NCBI RefSeq assembly: GCF_001636345.1
Contig: NZ_KV440945.1
Span: forward strand, 3,879,854-3,943,853
Reading direction: 5' to 3'
Source of the DNA: Cytobacillus gottheilii
GTDB taxonomy: Bacteria; Bacillota; Bacilli; Bacillales; Cytobacillaceae
DNA: 64,000 bases
The position numbers and the translations under genes were made by a program. This document shows positions 32,591-42,434 of the stretch, piece after piece; the stretch's first letter is position 1, and every line of letters begins with the position of its first letter. Under the pieces are notes generated by a model, which ran no database searches, had not been told where the DNA came from, and was given only the letters and a program-made list of their open reading frames with translations.

Positions 32591-32965
32591 CTACAGCAAT
32601 TTATTCTGAATTTTATTCTCATAGCTTTTAAAGACAGCTGAGTTTGTGTTGGTTTTTCTTTTGGAAAGAATGCGGTTATAGTGAAGCAGTTTTTCGTTGA
32701 CCTTTTTTTGCAATTCCTTTTTTTCTTGGGGATCGTCGCAAAGTTTTATTAAATCTTCTATTGATTTTATTTCATTTTTCAAGTCGTTTTCTTCAGTTGT
32801 GTATCCTGCGTTTTTGAGGATGCGATAAGCCATGTGCATGCTTTCAGGCACTGCTGCTAAATCATCCTTTGGCAATGGCTTTCCATAGCCTGGCAGGTTT
32901 TCGAATTCTCCGTCTTTGTATGCTTTTTTGATTTTCTCTTCTGCAATAATGGAAAATAAGTCGAT
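32591..32965 (-). CDS. DUF1992 (DnaJ-C28-like) protein, possible AUC start
   Basis: About 125 residues. Family signature LFSIIAEEKIKKAYKDGEFE then LPGYGKPLPKDD, and SMHMAYRILKNAGY. Relatives normally begin M-D-x-x-S-I-I-A-E; here the codon at that place (32963-32965) is ATC, with GGGAGGGAAGG five to seven bases before it. The only upstream canonical starts (a TTG at 33010) fall on a TATAAT promoter -10 at about 32999-33004 (minus strand), so initiation there is unlikely. Function of the family unknown; cytoplasmic. Confidence 0.78.
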   Translation of the reverse strand: MDLFSIIAEEKIKKAYKDGEFENLPGYGKPLPKDDLAAVPESMHMAYRILKNAGYTTEENDLKNEIKSIEDLIKLCDDPQEKKELQKKVNEKLLHYNRILSKRKTNTNSAVFKSYENKIQNKLL

Positions 32966-33105
32966 TGTCCTTCCCTCCCATTTAAGAATCTTTATTTTTA
33001 TTATACCCAATTATTGTAATAGCACTTATATATTTATCTGTACATAGTGATGCTTCTCTAGGAAAGAATATGATATGAAGCTGATAAATGGAAAGGAGCC
33101 AAACA

Positions 33106-33297
33106 ATGGGTCGCGGTGAACATTTCAATCACAAAAATAAACATCATCCAGGAGATCTTCCTGCCAGCGCAGAGCAAGTAGAGCGCCATACAACTGAAGC
33201 ACAAGAGGATGAAGAATTTATTGTTGTCCAGGAGGCTTTTAAAAATCGCTTTGAAGAAGATGAAGCGAAAGAGCTGGAAAGCCGTGCTAAGCAATAA
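33106..33297 (+). CDS. Small acidic hydrophilic protein, 63 residues
   Basis: ATG at 33106 with GAAAGGAGCC eight bases upstream. Begins MGRGEHFNHKNKHHPGDLPA (His/Asn/Lys-rich) and continues with a Glu-rich helix, EEFIVVQEAFKNRFEEDE. No membrane segment. The first residues recall YfhD-type small spore-related proteins, but this is weak. Followed by a 10-bp hairpin at 33305-33335. Confidence 0.65.
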   Translation: MGRGEHFNHKNKHHPGDLPASAEQVERHTTEAQEDEEFIVVQEAFKNRFEEDEAKELESRAKQ

Positions 33298-33304
33298 TAG
33301 AAGC

Positions 33305-33335
33305 AAGCCTGCAGTGGATATGAACCTGCAGGCTT
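33305..33335. terminator. Hairpin between convergent genes at 33.3 kb
   Basis: AAGCCTGCAG (33305-33314) and CTGCAGGCTT (33326-33335), 11-nt loop. U tract weak; probably shared by the small acidic gene and hutH. Confidence 0.65.
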
Positions 33336-33349
33336 CTTAATAAAACTAT

Positions 33350-34846
33350 TTATAATGCCACCTCTGTATGATTATTCTTTAGCCATGCTGCACAGGCGTC
33401 CATATCATGTGCAAAAACCCGATCTTTTGTAATAGATGGAACGATATCTCGCGCCAATTCATAATAATCTCTTGTTTTTTTTGCCATCTTTTCAATCCCT
33501 TTGAATTCAGCAGCTTGAAGTGCACAAATCAGTTCAATGGCGAGCACCTTATTTGTGTTTTGAATGATTTGATACGCATGCCTTGATCCGATTGTCCCCA
33601 TGCTCACATGATCTTCTTGGTTAGCTGAAGATGGAATTGAATCCACGCTTGCCGGATGTGCCAGTGTTTTGTTTTCGGAGACAAGTGAGGCCGCACAATA
33701 TTGCAGAATCATCGCTCCAGACTGCAATCCAGGCTCAGGGCTTAGAAAAGCCGGCAGATCATTAAGCTGCGGATTGACAAGTCTTTCAATTCTTCTCTCA
33801 GAAATATTAGCAAGCTCTGCAACAGCAATCTTCATAAAATCCATTGCAAAGGCAATTGGCTGTCCGTGAAAATTACCTCCTGAAATCACCTTCATGCCAT
33901 CATCAAAGATAAGCGGATTATCTGTGGCAGCATTCATTTCGATTTCCAATTTTTCTTTTACATAATCAAGGGCCTGCCACGAAGCTCCGTGTACTTGTGG
34001 AATACAGCGAATCGAATACGCATCCTGCACCCTGATTTCTCCTTGTCTGGATATCAGCTTACTCCCTTCTAAATGCTCTCTCATTCTTCTCGCTACATCT
34101 GTCTGCTGGTGGTATCCTCTTGCCATATGAACATCTTCATCAAATGCATCAATAATGCCATTTAACCCTTCCATCGTGATCGCTGCAATGATTTCAGACT
34201 GCAGCGCCAATCTTTCCGCTTCCAAGTATCCGATGACTCCCATCGCAGTCATCGCCTGTGTTCCATTAATAAGAGCCAGCCCTTCCTTTGCCTCTAACAC
34301 AAGTGGGCTTATGCCTTCTTCCATTAAAGCGAGGGACGATGCCTTTCGTGTTCCTTTATGATATACCTCACCTTCTCCAATTAGAGCAAGAGCCAGATGC
34401 GACAGAGGTGCCAAGTCTCCGCTTGCACCAAGTGAGCCTTGCTGCGGAACAACAGGGTGAACCCCATGATTCAGCAGCTTCAGCAGAGTATCAATTACGA
34501 CCGGCCGTACCCCGGAAAATCCTTTTAATAATGCATTGGCCCGCAGTAGAAGCATCGCTCTTGAGACGGATTCAGGAAAAGGATCGCCTGTCCCGCAGGC
34601 ATGTGAGCGGATTAAATTCAGCTGCAGTTCCTTTACATCACCTTGATGGATCAGCACATCACTAAATTTGCCAAAGCCTGTATTAATCCCATATACAACT
34701 CTTTGCTCTTCAACAATTTTTGTTACCGCATCATGGCTTCTTGCAGCTTCCGCCAAACTGGCTGGTGAAGCTGCAGCTCTTTCTCCTTCGAATATAATCT
34801 TCGCTGCCTCTTTCAAGGTTAATGAATGTCCTGTTAAAATAACCAT
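33350..34846 (-). CDS. hutH: Histidine ammonia-lyase
   Basis: 498 residues from the ATG at 34846 with TGAGGAGG upstream; the longer in-frame opening to 34996 runs through the leader terminator. The MIO prosthetic group forms from Ala141-Ser142-Gly143 ([13 protein letters not shown]). Other landmarks: [14 protein letters not shown] and [16 protein letters not shown]. Deaminates histidine to urocanate. The rest of the hut operon (hutU, hutI, hutG, hutM) and hutP are not adjacent, so this is an isolated hutH with its own promoter and attenuator. Confidence 0.94.
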   Translation of the reverse strand: MVILTGHSLTLKEAAKIIFEGERAAASPASLAEAARSHDAVTKIVEEQRVVYGINTGFGKFSDVLIHQGDVKELQLNLIRSHACGTGDPFPESVSRAMLLLRANALLKGFSGVRPVVIDTLLKLLNHGVHPVVPQQGSLGASGDLAPLSHLALALIGEGEVYHKGTRKASSLALMEEGISPLVLEAKEGLALINGTQAMTAMGVIGYLEAERLALQSEIIAAITMEGLNGIIDAFDEDVHMARGYHQQTDVARRMREHLEGSKLISRQGEIRVQDAYSIRCIPQVHGASWQALDYVKEKLEIEMNAATDNPLIFDDGMKVISGGNFHGQPIAFAMDFMKIAVAELANISERRIERLVNPQLNDLPAFLSPEPGLQSGAMILQYCAASLVSENKTLAHPASVDSIPSSANQEDHVSMGTIGSRHAYQIIQNTNKVLAIELICALQAAEFKGIEKMAKKTRDYYELARDIVPSITKDRVFAHDMDACAAWLKNNHTEVAL

Positions 34847-34879
34847 TTTATTCCTCCTCATTATATTAGCAGAGTAAAG

Positions 34880-34924
34880 AAAAAGGCTGTATCTCAAACG
34901 AATGTTTGAAATACAGCCTTTTTT
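34880..34924 (-). terminator. Leader terminator (attenuator) before hutH
   Basis: In the hutH leader, AAAAAGGCTGTAT/ATACAGCCTTTTT plus TCAAAC/GTTTGA forms a 19-bp stem with one internal mismatch and loop ATTC, followed by UUUUUCUUU, 34 bases before the start codon. Transcription must read through it to reach hutH. Confidence 0.85.
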
Positions 34925-35000
34925 GCTTGTATATTTACGTTCTGCATATGATTCATCATCAACAGTCCCATAGCTATAAATTTTCTGAATATACACTTAT

Positions 35001-35028
35001 ATTATCGAAGCTACAGCTGGTCTGTCAA
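35001..35028 (-). promoter_or_regulatory. Sigma-A promoter of hutH
   Basis: Minus-strand TTGACA (35023-35028), 16 bp, GATAAT (35001-35006). Leader of about 150 bases. Confidence 0.75.
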
Positions 35029-35078
35029 TTTATTTTTCCATATTTTAGTATATCAGCGAATTATCTGAGTAAAGGATT

Positions 35079-37271
35079 TTAGTCGTCAAACTTAATTCCT
35101 TTTAATAAGTCAGCAAAAGCGTTATTGATTGGTTCTGTCTCTTTTTGCTGCTGTTTTAAATATTTTTGTACAGTGCGCTTATCCGCTTTTCCTCCTGATT
35201 CTTTTTTCCGTCTTTCTTCAAAGGAGGAAAGCTTTTCGCGATAGCCGCATTTACATGCAAAAATCTGCCCTTTCCCTTCGCCGCGAAGTTCCATTTTCTT
35301 TTTACATTGCGGACAGCGGGCATTCGTAATTCTTGAGACATTTTTTCGATGTCCGCATTCACGGTCCTGGCAGACGAGCATTTTGCCTTTCTTGCCATTC
35401 ACTTCAAGCATTGGCTTGCCGCAATCTGGACAGGATTTTGTCGAGATATTATCATGCTTGTATTTTTTCGTGCTGTTTTTAATATCCGTCACAATTTCTT
35501 TCGTATGCTTTTTCATCTCATTAATAAATACATCTTTTTTCAGCTTGCCTTTAGCAATCAGTTCCAGCTTTTGCTCCCACTGTGCGGTTGTAGACGGTGA
35601 CTTTAATTCTTCTGGTACAAGGTCGAGCAGCTGACGTCCTTTTGATGTAATAAAAATATCTTTTCCGCCCCGCTTTTCAATTAAAAAGGAGTTAAAAAGC
35701 TTATCAATAATATCCGCACGCGTTGCAACCGTTCCAAGTCCTCCTGTTGATTTCAACGTATCTGCTAACTTTTTATCGTTGGTTTCCATATACTTCGCCG
35801 GGTTTTCCATTGCTGATAGCAATGTTGCTTCTGTAAAGCGCGCTGGCGGTTTCGTTTGCCCAGAAGTTAGTGAAATCAATTTTGTTTTAAGGACATCCCC
35901 TTTTTCAATTCTCGGTAAGAGTTGTTCTTTAACATCATCTGTTCCTTCATCATCATCAAACCGATTTTCATATACTTCTTTCCAGCCTGCCTCTAACACT
36001 GTTTTTCCTTTGGCAATAAATTTCTCAGTACCGATTTTCGCCTGCAATGTTAGTTGCTCATACTCATGCGCCGGGAATAGAACAGCCAAAAACCTTTTTA
36101 CAACGAGGTCATATATTTTTCTTTCTTTATCTGTAAACGCCGAAAAATTCACATAGCCTTCTGTTGGAATAATGGCATGGTGATCACTCACTCTGCTGTC
36201 ATCTACGAACGCTTTTGTTGCTTTAATCGGTTTTTTTAACACTTTATTGGCAAGCGGACGATATTCTCCTACCCCGCATGCCTTTAACCTTTCAGGAAGG
36301 GTGCTGACAATATCGGAAGAAAGATAGCGTGAATCTGTTCTTGGGTATGTTAATACTTTGTGCTGTTCATATAGCTTCTGCATGATATTAAGTGTTTCTT
36401 TTGCAGAGTAGCCAAAAATTTTATTAGCATCACGCTGCAATTCGGTTAGGTCGTATAATGCTGGAGCAAATGTTTTTTTCGCTTTTCGGTCAATGGAACC
36501 TACTTCAGCATCCTTATGCCCGAGCGATTTCACAATCGATTCCATTTTCTCTTTATCAAAGCTGCGGCTATTGCCGTTAGAATCCTGCCATGTTAACACA
36601 AGGCCATCTGTTGACGCTTCAATTCCGTAAAAGGCCTGCGGTTTAAAGTTCTTGATCTCATCTTCTCTCGATGCAACAATCGCAACAGTTGGTGTTTGCA
36701 CACGACCGGTGTTTAGCTGCGCATTAAATTTAGTCGTTAATGCACGTGTTGCATTTAAGCCGATATACCAGTCCGCTTCCGAGCGTGCGACGGCAGCTGC
36801 ATATAGATTGTCATATGCTCTTCCTGGTTTTAAATTGTTGAAACCTTCTCTGATCGCTTTATCCGTAACAGAGGAGATCCATAAACGTTTGAATGGCTTA
36901 TTAATTTTTGCCTTATCAATGATCCAGCGTGCCACTAACTCGCCTTCTCTTCCAGCATCTGTTGCCACGATAATTTCTTTTACATCACTGCGGTTCAATT
37001 GTGTTTTCACTGCATTAAATTGTTTGCCTGTCTGCTTGATGACCACTAATTTCAGACGATCTGGGAGCATCGGCAAGTCTTCAAGCTTCCATGATTTATA
37101 TTTTTGATCGTAATTTTCCGGATCTGCTAATGTCACTAAATGCCCTAGCGCCCAAGTTACTATATATTTGTCGCCTTCTAAAAATCCGTTCCCCTTTTTC
37201 GTACATTTCAGTACATTGGCGATATCACGGGCAACGGAAGGTTTTTCAGCGATGACTACACTTTTTGCCAT
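35079..37271 (-). CDS. topB: DNA topoisomerase III
   Basis: 730 residues. Toprim domain at the N-terminus (VVIAEKPSVARDIA, and the metal motif ATDAGREGEL), then the type IA core with catalytic Tyr309 in VLTYPRTDSRYL. The C-terminus carries two zinc-ribbon modules (CPDCGKPM...CQDRECGH and CPQCKKKM...CKCGYREK), then a charged tail. Relaxes and decatenates single-strand-containing DNA. Monocistronic. Confidence 0.95.
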   Translation of the reverse strand: MAKSVVIAEKPSVARDIANVLKCTKKGNGFLEGDKYIVTWALGHLVTLADPENYDQKYKSWKLEDLPMLPDRLKLVVIKQTGKQFNAVKTQLNRSDVKEIIVATDAGREGELVARWIIDKAKINKPFKRLWISSVTDKAIREGFNNLKPGRAYDNLYAAAVARSEADWYIGLNATRALTTKFNAQLNTGRVQTPTVAIVASREDEIKNFKPQAFYGIEASTDGLVLTWQDSNGNSRSFDKEKMESIVKSLGHKDAEVGSIDRKAKKTFAPALYDLTELQRDANKIFGYSAKETLNIMQKLYEQHKVLTYPRTDSRYLSSDIVSTLPERLKACGVGEYRPLANKVLKKPIKATKAFVDDSRVSDHHAIIPTEGYVNFSAFTDKERKIYDLVVKRFLAVLFPAHEYEQLTLQAKIGTEKFIAKGKTVLEAGWKEVYENRFDDDEGTDDVKEQLLPRIEKGDVLKTKLISLTSGQTKPPARFTEATLLSAMENPAKYMETNDKKLADTLKSTGGLGTVATRADIIDKLFNSFLIEKRGGKDIFITSKGRQLLDLVPEELKSPSTTAQWEQKLELIAKGKLKKDVFINEMKKHTKEIVTDIKNSTKKYKHDNISTKSCPDCGKPMLEVNGKKGKMLVCQDRECGHRKNVSRITNARCPQCKKKMELRGEGKGQIFACKCGYREKLSSFEERRKKESGGKADKRTVQKYLKQQQKETEPINNAFADLLKGIKFDD

Positions 37272-37438
37272 TTTTTCCGAACTCCTTTACTAGCTGTGTA
37301 ACGTCTAATATACCATACATTGCATGAAAAGTTATTATGTCCACCTCTACCCATACGTACTGTTCTTGTTGACCTTAGAATCACTAGAAGGTTTATACTG
37401 ACGTTATCGAATGAATAATAAAGGAAAGTTGGATATAC

Positions 37439-38020
37439 ATGATCAGAACAATAAAAGCAGAAGATTCTATGGAGATTGCAGTTTTATTATGGGAGATATT
37501 CGAGGATATGGAATTGCCCTTATTACAGGAAATTCCCCAATTAAAATTAATGGAGATGGTCGCAGAAGCAGCAAAAGATCCTAGCTACCGTTATGGTGTG
37601 AATAGAGGGTTAGTTTATGAACACAATGGGGAGATTGCCGGTGCTATTTTTGGCTATCCTGCATTGGAAGAGCTGAGCATTGATGAACCTTTTAGAAAAG
37701 TGCTGCAAAAACACGGTTTTAATCCAGACAAAAGTTTGTTTATTGACCAAGAGGCACTTCCTAATGAATGGTACTTAGATTCCATCGTCGTTAATAAAGC
37801 ATATAGAGGAATGGGGATTGGAACCCTCCTATTAAAAGCTATGTGTCAAACCGCGTCTGATGCAGGTTTTGAAAGAATAGGATTAAATGTAGATGTTGCA
37901 AATCCGAAGGCAAAGAAGTTATATTCTTCTATAGGATTTATAAAAGTGGCTGATATTACGTTAAGTGGCCATCACTATGAGCATCTCTGCAAACCGTTAG
38001 AAGCTCATGCAAAAGCTTAA
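37439..38020 (+). CDS. GNAT-family N-acetyltransferase
   Basis: 193 residues; AAAGGAAAGTTGG upstream of the ATG. Acetyl-CoA motif A is VVNKAYRGMGIGTLLLKAM near residue 125; the C-terminal GLNVDVANPKAKKLYSSIGF is motif B. Acceptor unknown. 28 bp before the MerR gene on the same strand, so probably co-transcribed with it. Confidence 0.85.
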   Translation: MIRTIKAEDSMEIAVLLWEIFEDMELPLLQEIPQLKLMEMVAEAAKDPSYRYGVNRGLVYEHNGEIAGAIFGYPALEELSIDEPFRKVLQKHGFNPDKSLFIDQEALPNEWYLDSIVVNKAYRGMGIGTLLLKAMCQTASDAGFERIGLNVDVANPKAKKLYSSIGFIKVADITLSGHHYEHLCKPLEAHAKA

Positions 38021-38048
38021 TTTACAAATCTAGTCTGGAGCAGCAATC

Positions 38049-38834
38049 ATGAAGTGGAAAATAAACGAAATAGCCCGCCTGTATGATATCAGTTCACATA
38101 CATTGCGCTATTATGAAGAAATTAATCTGGTCGTCCCCCATAGAGGGGAGAACAATTATCGCATCTATACCGAAGAACATCTGCAGAAATTAAATATCAT
38201 CCGCGATCTTAGAAAATTCAATATCCCTTTAGAGCAAATTAAAGATTATCTGGAGAATCGCACAGTTGATAAAACGTTAAACTTATTAAAAAAACAGCAG
38301 TCTTTTATTCAACAAGAAATCATCTTATTACAAGAACAGCAAAACCGCATTAACGAACGAATTAACTTGTTTACACATAGCACTGAAGTAAGTGAAGGTG
38401 AGTGCATTATACTTGAACAGCCAGATCGCTATGTTATTGCCAGTTCTGATAAGCAGATAGAAAGTGCCAATATCGACTTTGCCTTAAAAGAATTATATAA
38501 AGAATACGAAAAAAAACTTCCCCACTTAGATCAGTTCGTGTTTGGAAGCTTCCTGTATGCTCATTCTGATTCTGCCCTGCATCATAGTGTATTTTATTTT
38601 CTCGAACAGAATTCAGCTAATTATACAATGCTTATTCCAAAGGGACGATATGCAACAATTTGCTACAGAGGCAGCTATTCCAAAACACATACCTATCTTT
38701 TGAAGTTAACAGATTACTTAACCAAAAATCATTATGTACTGGATGGAGATTTTTTCGAAACCTATTTAATTGACTTTCACGAAACAAGCCTTGTTAACCA
38801 GTATGTGACCAGGATCGAAGTGAAGATAAAGTAA
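38049..38834 (+). CDS. MerR-family regulator with effector domain
   Basis: 261 residues. MerR winged helix INEIARLYDISSHTLRYYEE with NNYRIYTEEHLQKL, a long coiled-coil (QQSFIQQEIILLQEQQNRI), and a C-terminal GyrI/BmrR-like ligand-binding half (IPKGRYATICYRGSYSKTH). The layout is that of BmrR/BltR multidrug-sensing activators. Target may be the GNAT gene upstream, but no MerR-type operator with 19-bp spacing was identified. Confidence 0.87.
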   Translation: MKWKINEIARLYDISSHTLRYYEEINLVVPHRGENNYRIYTEEHLQKLNIIRDLRKFNIPLEQIKDYLENRTVDKTLNLLKKQQSFIQQEIILLQEQQNRINERINLFTHSTEVSEGECIILEQPDRYVIASSDKQIESANIDFALKELYKEYEKKLPHLDQFVFGSFLYAHSDSALHHSVFYFLEQNSANYTMLIPKGRYATICYRGSYSKTHTYLLKLTDYLTKNHYVLDGDFFETYLIDFHETSLVNQYVTRIEVKIK

Positions 38835-38862
38835 GCATACCTCCTATTTTTGTCACAGCTGT

Positions 38863-38895
38863 GCTTCCAAGAAGCTGATCAGCCTTCTTGGAAGC
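38863..38895 (+). terminator. Hairpin after the MerR gene
   Basis: GCTTCCAAGAA (38863-38873) and TTCTTGGAAGC (38885-38895) with an 11-nt loop. No U tract on the plus strand. Confidence 0.55.
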
Positions 38896-38923
38896 CGGCT
38901 TAAGATGAACGACCTTCCCTTAT

Positions 38924-39385
38924 TTAATAATCCATTTTTTCTTTAAACATAATACCTGCATATCGATAATTGATCGTTACAGTATTCAATGGTTCTTTGG
39001 AGTGAACGGTTATTCCATAAGAGAGTGTATCTTCATCCCTTTTGTTTATTCTTTCCTGTATGCCTGAACCTGCAGGAAGAATTGTTTCATTCAAATCTGT
39101 AAACCTTTCACCATTCTCAATATCAAAAGTAATATAAAATGCTTCATCATCATTATTAGGAATTACTTGCATCTGGACTTTTTGGGGGTCCTTATCATTT
39201 ATTAAAACACCTGTAGGCTGAAGATTGAAAAACCCCTTATTCCCCACTTCGATTAGATACATATCATTATCTGCTCCATGACTTAATGCACCGACATCTA
39301 ATGGTGGATTAAACAGCAAATAGGTATAAAAGACAATCGCACCCACTATGGCACCGCTCGGTATGAGAAACCATTTTTTCTTCAT
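38924..39385 (-). CDS. Membrane-anchored protein of unknown function
   Basis: 153 residues. N-terminal membrane anchor (5-24), then an extracellular beta-rich domain with NKGFFNLQPTGVLIN and VTINYRYAGIMFKE. No cysteines or catalytic motifs. I do not recognise a named family. Gene-like in codon use, with GGTGG upstream of the ATG; stands alone. Confidence 0.65.
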   Translation of the reverse strand: MKKKWFLIPSGAIVGAIVFYTYLLFNPPLDVGALSHGADNDMYLIEVGNKGFFNLQPTGVLINDKDPQKVQMQVIPNNDDEAFYITFDIENGERFTDLNETILPAGSGIQERINKRDEDTLSYGITVHSKEPLNTVTINYRYAGIMFKEKMDY

Positions 39386-39596
39386 AAAACCACCTCACCC
39401 CCGTTCAATTATGCTTAAAAAGAAAGACATGTTTCCAAAATGTCCTACTATAAATTTATACGAAAGGAAGGTGGAAAATGTTTCATAATGATGTCGACGT
39501 TATAATGTGCTTCTGCAAATATATATACCCAAATGATTAGGGTATATTGACTACTTATCATCAATTGTTTGTATATATTATTTTCAATCCTGAGTG

Positions 39597-39725
39597 CAAT
39601 GGAGCGGAGGACACTCGACTCCTGCGGGAAGTAGAGGAAAGGGTGAGACCCCGCAGGAGCGACAGCGACGAGGAGGCTCAGCTTCCTCCCCGCGGAAAGC
39701 GAGTGTCTGCAGCGCAATGGAACGG
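39597..39725 (+). repeat. GC-rich dispersed element, copy 1
   Basis: Contains ACACTCGACTCCTGCGGGA, GAGACCCCGCAGGAGCG, GACGAGGAGGCTCAGC and CCGCGGAAAGCGAGTGT. The ends pair (ACACTCG/CGAGTGT), and the inner CTCCTGCGGG/CCCGCAGGAG form a second stem. A related copy lies in the opposite orientation at 60057-60176. GC content is far above its surroundings. Confidence 0.88.
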
Positions 39726-39761
39726 GCTCAAACTAACACCTAAACTCATTGGAAAGGACAT

Positions 39762-40385
39762 TTAGTATAACTTCAACAAATCCTCAAATTCCTCAATTAC
39801 TTCATCATATTCGCTTACTTCACCAAATCCGTATTTGGCATATACAAATGGAATTCCCGCGAATCTTGCCGCTTTTAAGTCACCGTCCGTATCACCAACA
39901 TAAACAGGGCTTGATAACTGATTTCGTTTGATGATCAGCTGAATATTCTCTCCTTTTGAAAGACCGGTACGCCCTGGATTCTCAAAATCATTAAAATACT
40001 GTTCCAGTCCATGATATTTATAAAAAGCTTCTATGTATCCTTCCTGACAATTGCTGACGATGAAAAGTTTATATTTTTTGGAAAGCTCCTTTAAGACGTT
40101 TTCAACATTTTTGTAAGGGATACCTCCATGTTTTTCTATATAAGTATTTTCAACTTCAAAGCATTCATTTAAAATTTTACTGCGAACTTCATCTTCTAGA
40201 GCAGGAAATAGTTTTTTAGCAATGTCATCCATCTGCAGGCCCATTACCCCTTCAAGGTCTTCCCGAGTTAGGTCTTCTCGTATCTGGTTATTTGCCTGAA
40301 TCACATTGTTCCAGGAAACTTTAATAGAATCTACAGAATCCCACAAGGTGCCGTCTAAATCAAAAATAATACTGTCCAATTTCAA
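39762..40385 (-). CDS. HAD-family phosphatase (phosphoglycolate phosphatase-like)
   Basis: 207 residues from a TTG at 40385 following AAAGGGG. HAD motif I FDLDGTLWDS (nucleophile Asp9, Asp11), motif II LFIVSNCQEG, motif III Lys in GLSKGENI, motif IV VYVGDTDGDLKAAR. A C1 cap lies between I and II. Subfamily of Gph/PpaX-like phosphatases; substrate unproven. Stands alone. Confidence 0.87.
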   Translation of the reverse strand: MKLDSIIFDLDGTLWDSVDSIKVSWNNVIQANNQIREDLTREDLEGVMGLQMDDIAKKLFPALEDEVRSKILNECFEVENTYIEKHGGIPYKNVENVLKELSKKYKLFIVSNCQEGYIEAFYKYHGLEQYFNDFENPGRTGLSKGENIQLIIKRNQLSSPVYVGDTDGDLKAARFAGIPFVYAKYGFGEVSEYDEVIEEFEDLLKLY

Positions 40386-40869
40386 ATACCCCTTTCAAAA
40401 TTATATTCTCTCTCCATCCTAAACGATTGGTGAAAAAATAGGAAACATCTTAACCCTATTTTAAACATGTATTCATCTTCCTAAAGTATTATTTCCCGTG
40501 TTCAAACTTTCCTCAGAAAAAGATCTGCTTGCTTCTGTTTTAAAAAGAGGTAATATCTAAATAATATTTATAAAATACAAAATTTTCACAAAATAATACA
40601 CCTTCTAGTAAAAAAACCTTTAAAATAGGCCTATAGCCATTTTCCATAGTCTCTCTTTTTATGACCCCTCGTTCTAGGTTGTTTCATTAAACGAATTTTT
40701 GGGAATGTTATTCCTACATAATTAAATTCATAGATTTGTCTTTATCGCCCCATATACCAATCTTTGAGATTCTAGCACATTCTACTGACCAGCCGGTTAG
40801 TAAACCCATCCGTATCGGTCTTTTAGAAGATTTCCAAATTATAGATTCCATTTTAAGGGAGGAGTATAT
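40386..40869. other. 484-bp gap upstream of dctP
   Basis: A/T-rich, no gene seen. A small inverted repeat GGAAT-GTT-ATTCC lies at 40702-40714. No riboswitch recognised; it should hold the TRAP operon promoter, which I could not place with confidence. Confidence 0.4.
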
Positions 40870-41874
40870 ATGAAAAAGTTTATTACATTCAGTATGATTC
40901 TTCTATTACTAGCAGGGGTGATTTCCGGATGCGTAGCACAGGCTGCCGAAGAGGAAAGCGCCATTACGATGAGACTTGCCCATAATCAGGGGGAAACACA
41001 TCCTGTACATAAGTCACTGGTTGAATTTGCCAGATTGGTGGAAGAAAAGACGGATGGCAGTATAAAAATCAAGCTGTATCCTAATGGACAAGTAGGCAGT
41101 GAGCGTGAGGCTGTTGAATTAACGCAAACTGGGGCGATTGATATTGCAAAAGTAAGTTCAAGCACACTTGAAAACTTTTCTAAAGTATATTCTCTTTTCA
41201 GTCTTCCCTACTTATTTGACAGCCAAGAACATTACTATCAAGCCATGAACAGTGATATTGCAAAAGAAATCTATCAGACAACCTCCGATATTGGATTCAG
41301 CGGACTGACATTCTATGATTCTGGTACAAGAAATTTTTATACTGATAATGTAGAAATCACACATCCAGATGATTTAAGAGGCTTAAAAATCCGCGTGCAG
41401 CCGAGTCCTACATCCATAAAAATGGTGGAACTAATGGGCGGCTCTCCTACTCCGATGCCATATGGAGAGGTTTATACCTCACTGCAGCAAGGCGTAATTG
41501 ATGGGACAGAAAACAATGAAACAGCTTTAACAGACAGCAATCACGGAGAAGTAGCGAAGGAGTATAGCTACAGTGAACACGCCATGGTCCCTGACATTCT
41601 GATTATGAACAACAGCAAGTGGGATCAATTAAGTGCAAAACAAAAGAATGCAATCACAGAAGCAGCTGAGGAGTCAACAGCCTTTCATAAAGAAGTTTGG
41701 GAACAGGCAGTTGAAGATGCAATTGAAGGGGCAAAGGATAAGGGTGTAAACTTCAGTACTCCTGATAAACAGCCCTTTATGGATGCTGTTCAACCGCTTC
41801 ATGATGAGTTTGCTGAAAAGAAAGAGACAGCAAAATACTATAAAGAAATCCGCAAACTTGTGGAAGAAGAATAA
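40870..41874 (+). CDS. dctP: TRAP transporter solute-binding lipoprotein
   Basis: 334 residues. Lipoprotein signal with lipobox VISGC (Cys21). DctP-family domain: MRLAHNQGETHPVHKSL, the substrate-carboxylate Arg region GLKIRVQPSP, and GEVYTSLQQGVIDGTENN. Binds a C4-dicarboxylate or similar organic acid outside the membrane and delivers it to DctQM. First gene of a three-gene operon; GGGAGGAGTATAT ribosome site. Confidence 0.93.
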   Translation: MKKFITFSMILLLLAGVISGCVAQAAEEESAITMRLAHNQGETHPVHKSLVEFARLVEEKTDGSIKIKLYPNGQVGSEREAVELTQTGAIDIAKVSSSTLENFSKVYSLFSLPYLFDSQEHYYQAMNSDIAKEIYQTTSDIGFSGLTFYDSGTRNFYTDNVEITHPDDLRGLKIRVQPSPTSIKMVELMGGSPTPMPYGEVYTSLQQGVIDGTENNETALTDSNHGEVAKEYSYSEHAMVPDILIMNNSKWDQLSAKQKNAITEAAEESTAFHKEVWEQAVEDAIEGAKDKGVNFSTPDKQPFMDAVQPLHDEFAEKKETAKYYKEIRKLVEEE

Positions 41875-41891
41875 CTGGGGAGGTCATTTCA

Positions 41892-42434
41892 TTGCAGCAG
41901 ATTAAAAAATGGATGAATACGGGAATCATCTTTATCACCTGTACATTATTGACGGTCATGGTCTTTATGGCCGTCTGGCAGGTTTTTTCCCGATATATTT
42001 TAAATTCTCCAAGCACGATTTCTGAAGAATTTCTACGCTATTCATTAATTTGGATTTCCATGCTTGGCGCAGCTTACGCATTTGGCAGCAAGAAACATCT
42101 GGCAATTGAGCTTTTTGTCTCTAAGCTTACATCTGATAAAGCCAGAAAGGTCAATATCCTAGCAGAAGGAATCGTTCTGCTGTTTGCCATCGTTGTGATG
42201 ATCATCGGCGGCGCACAAACGGTCAGCCTTGCTACAAATCAATATTCGGCAGCATTGGGGATTCCGATGAGCACCGTCTATTTTTCTCTCATTGTCAGCG
42301 GTATTTTAATCGTTATGTATTCAATCATTTCAATCTATGAAATTATAACCAAAGAAAAGGTCCAAATGTATGCAGAAGAAGCAGAAGCAGATGAGACCCT
42401 TCATTATCAGAATAAAAAGGAGGGCTTACATTGA
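41892..42434 (+). CDS. dctQ: TRAP transporter small membrane subunit
   Basis: 180 residues from a TTG at 41892 after GGGGAGG. Four membrane helices; the DctQ motifs FSRYILNSPSTISEEFLRYSLIW and GAAYAFGSKKHLAI are clear. Partner of DctM. Ends in TTGA, overlapping the dctM start by four bases. Confidence 0.92.
   Translation: MQQIKKWMNTGIIFITCTLLTVMVFMAVWQVFSRYILNSPSTISEEFLRYSLIWISMLGAAYAFGSKKHLAIELFVSKLTSDKARKVNILAEGIVLLFAIVVMIIGGAQTVSLATNQYSAALGIPMSTVYFSLIVSGILIVMYSIISIYEIITKEKVQMYAEEAEADETLHYQNKKEGLH

Noticed and set aside
34847..34996. Longer hutH protein or a histidine leader peptide
   Set aside because: The extension runs through the terminator hairpin, has no His codon cluster, and the ATG at 34846 has the strong ribosome site.
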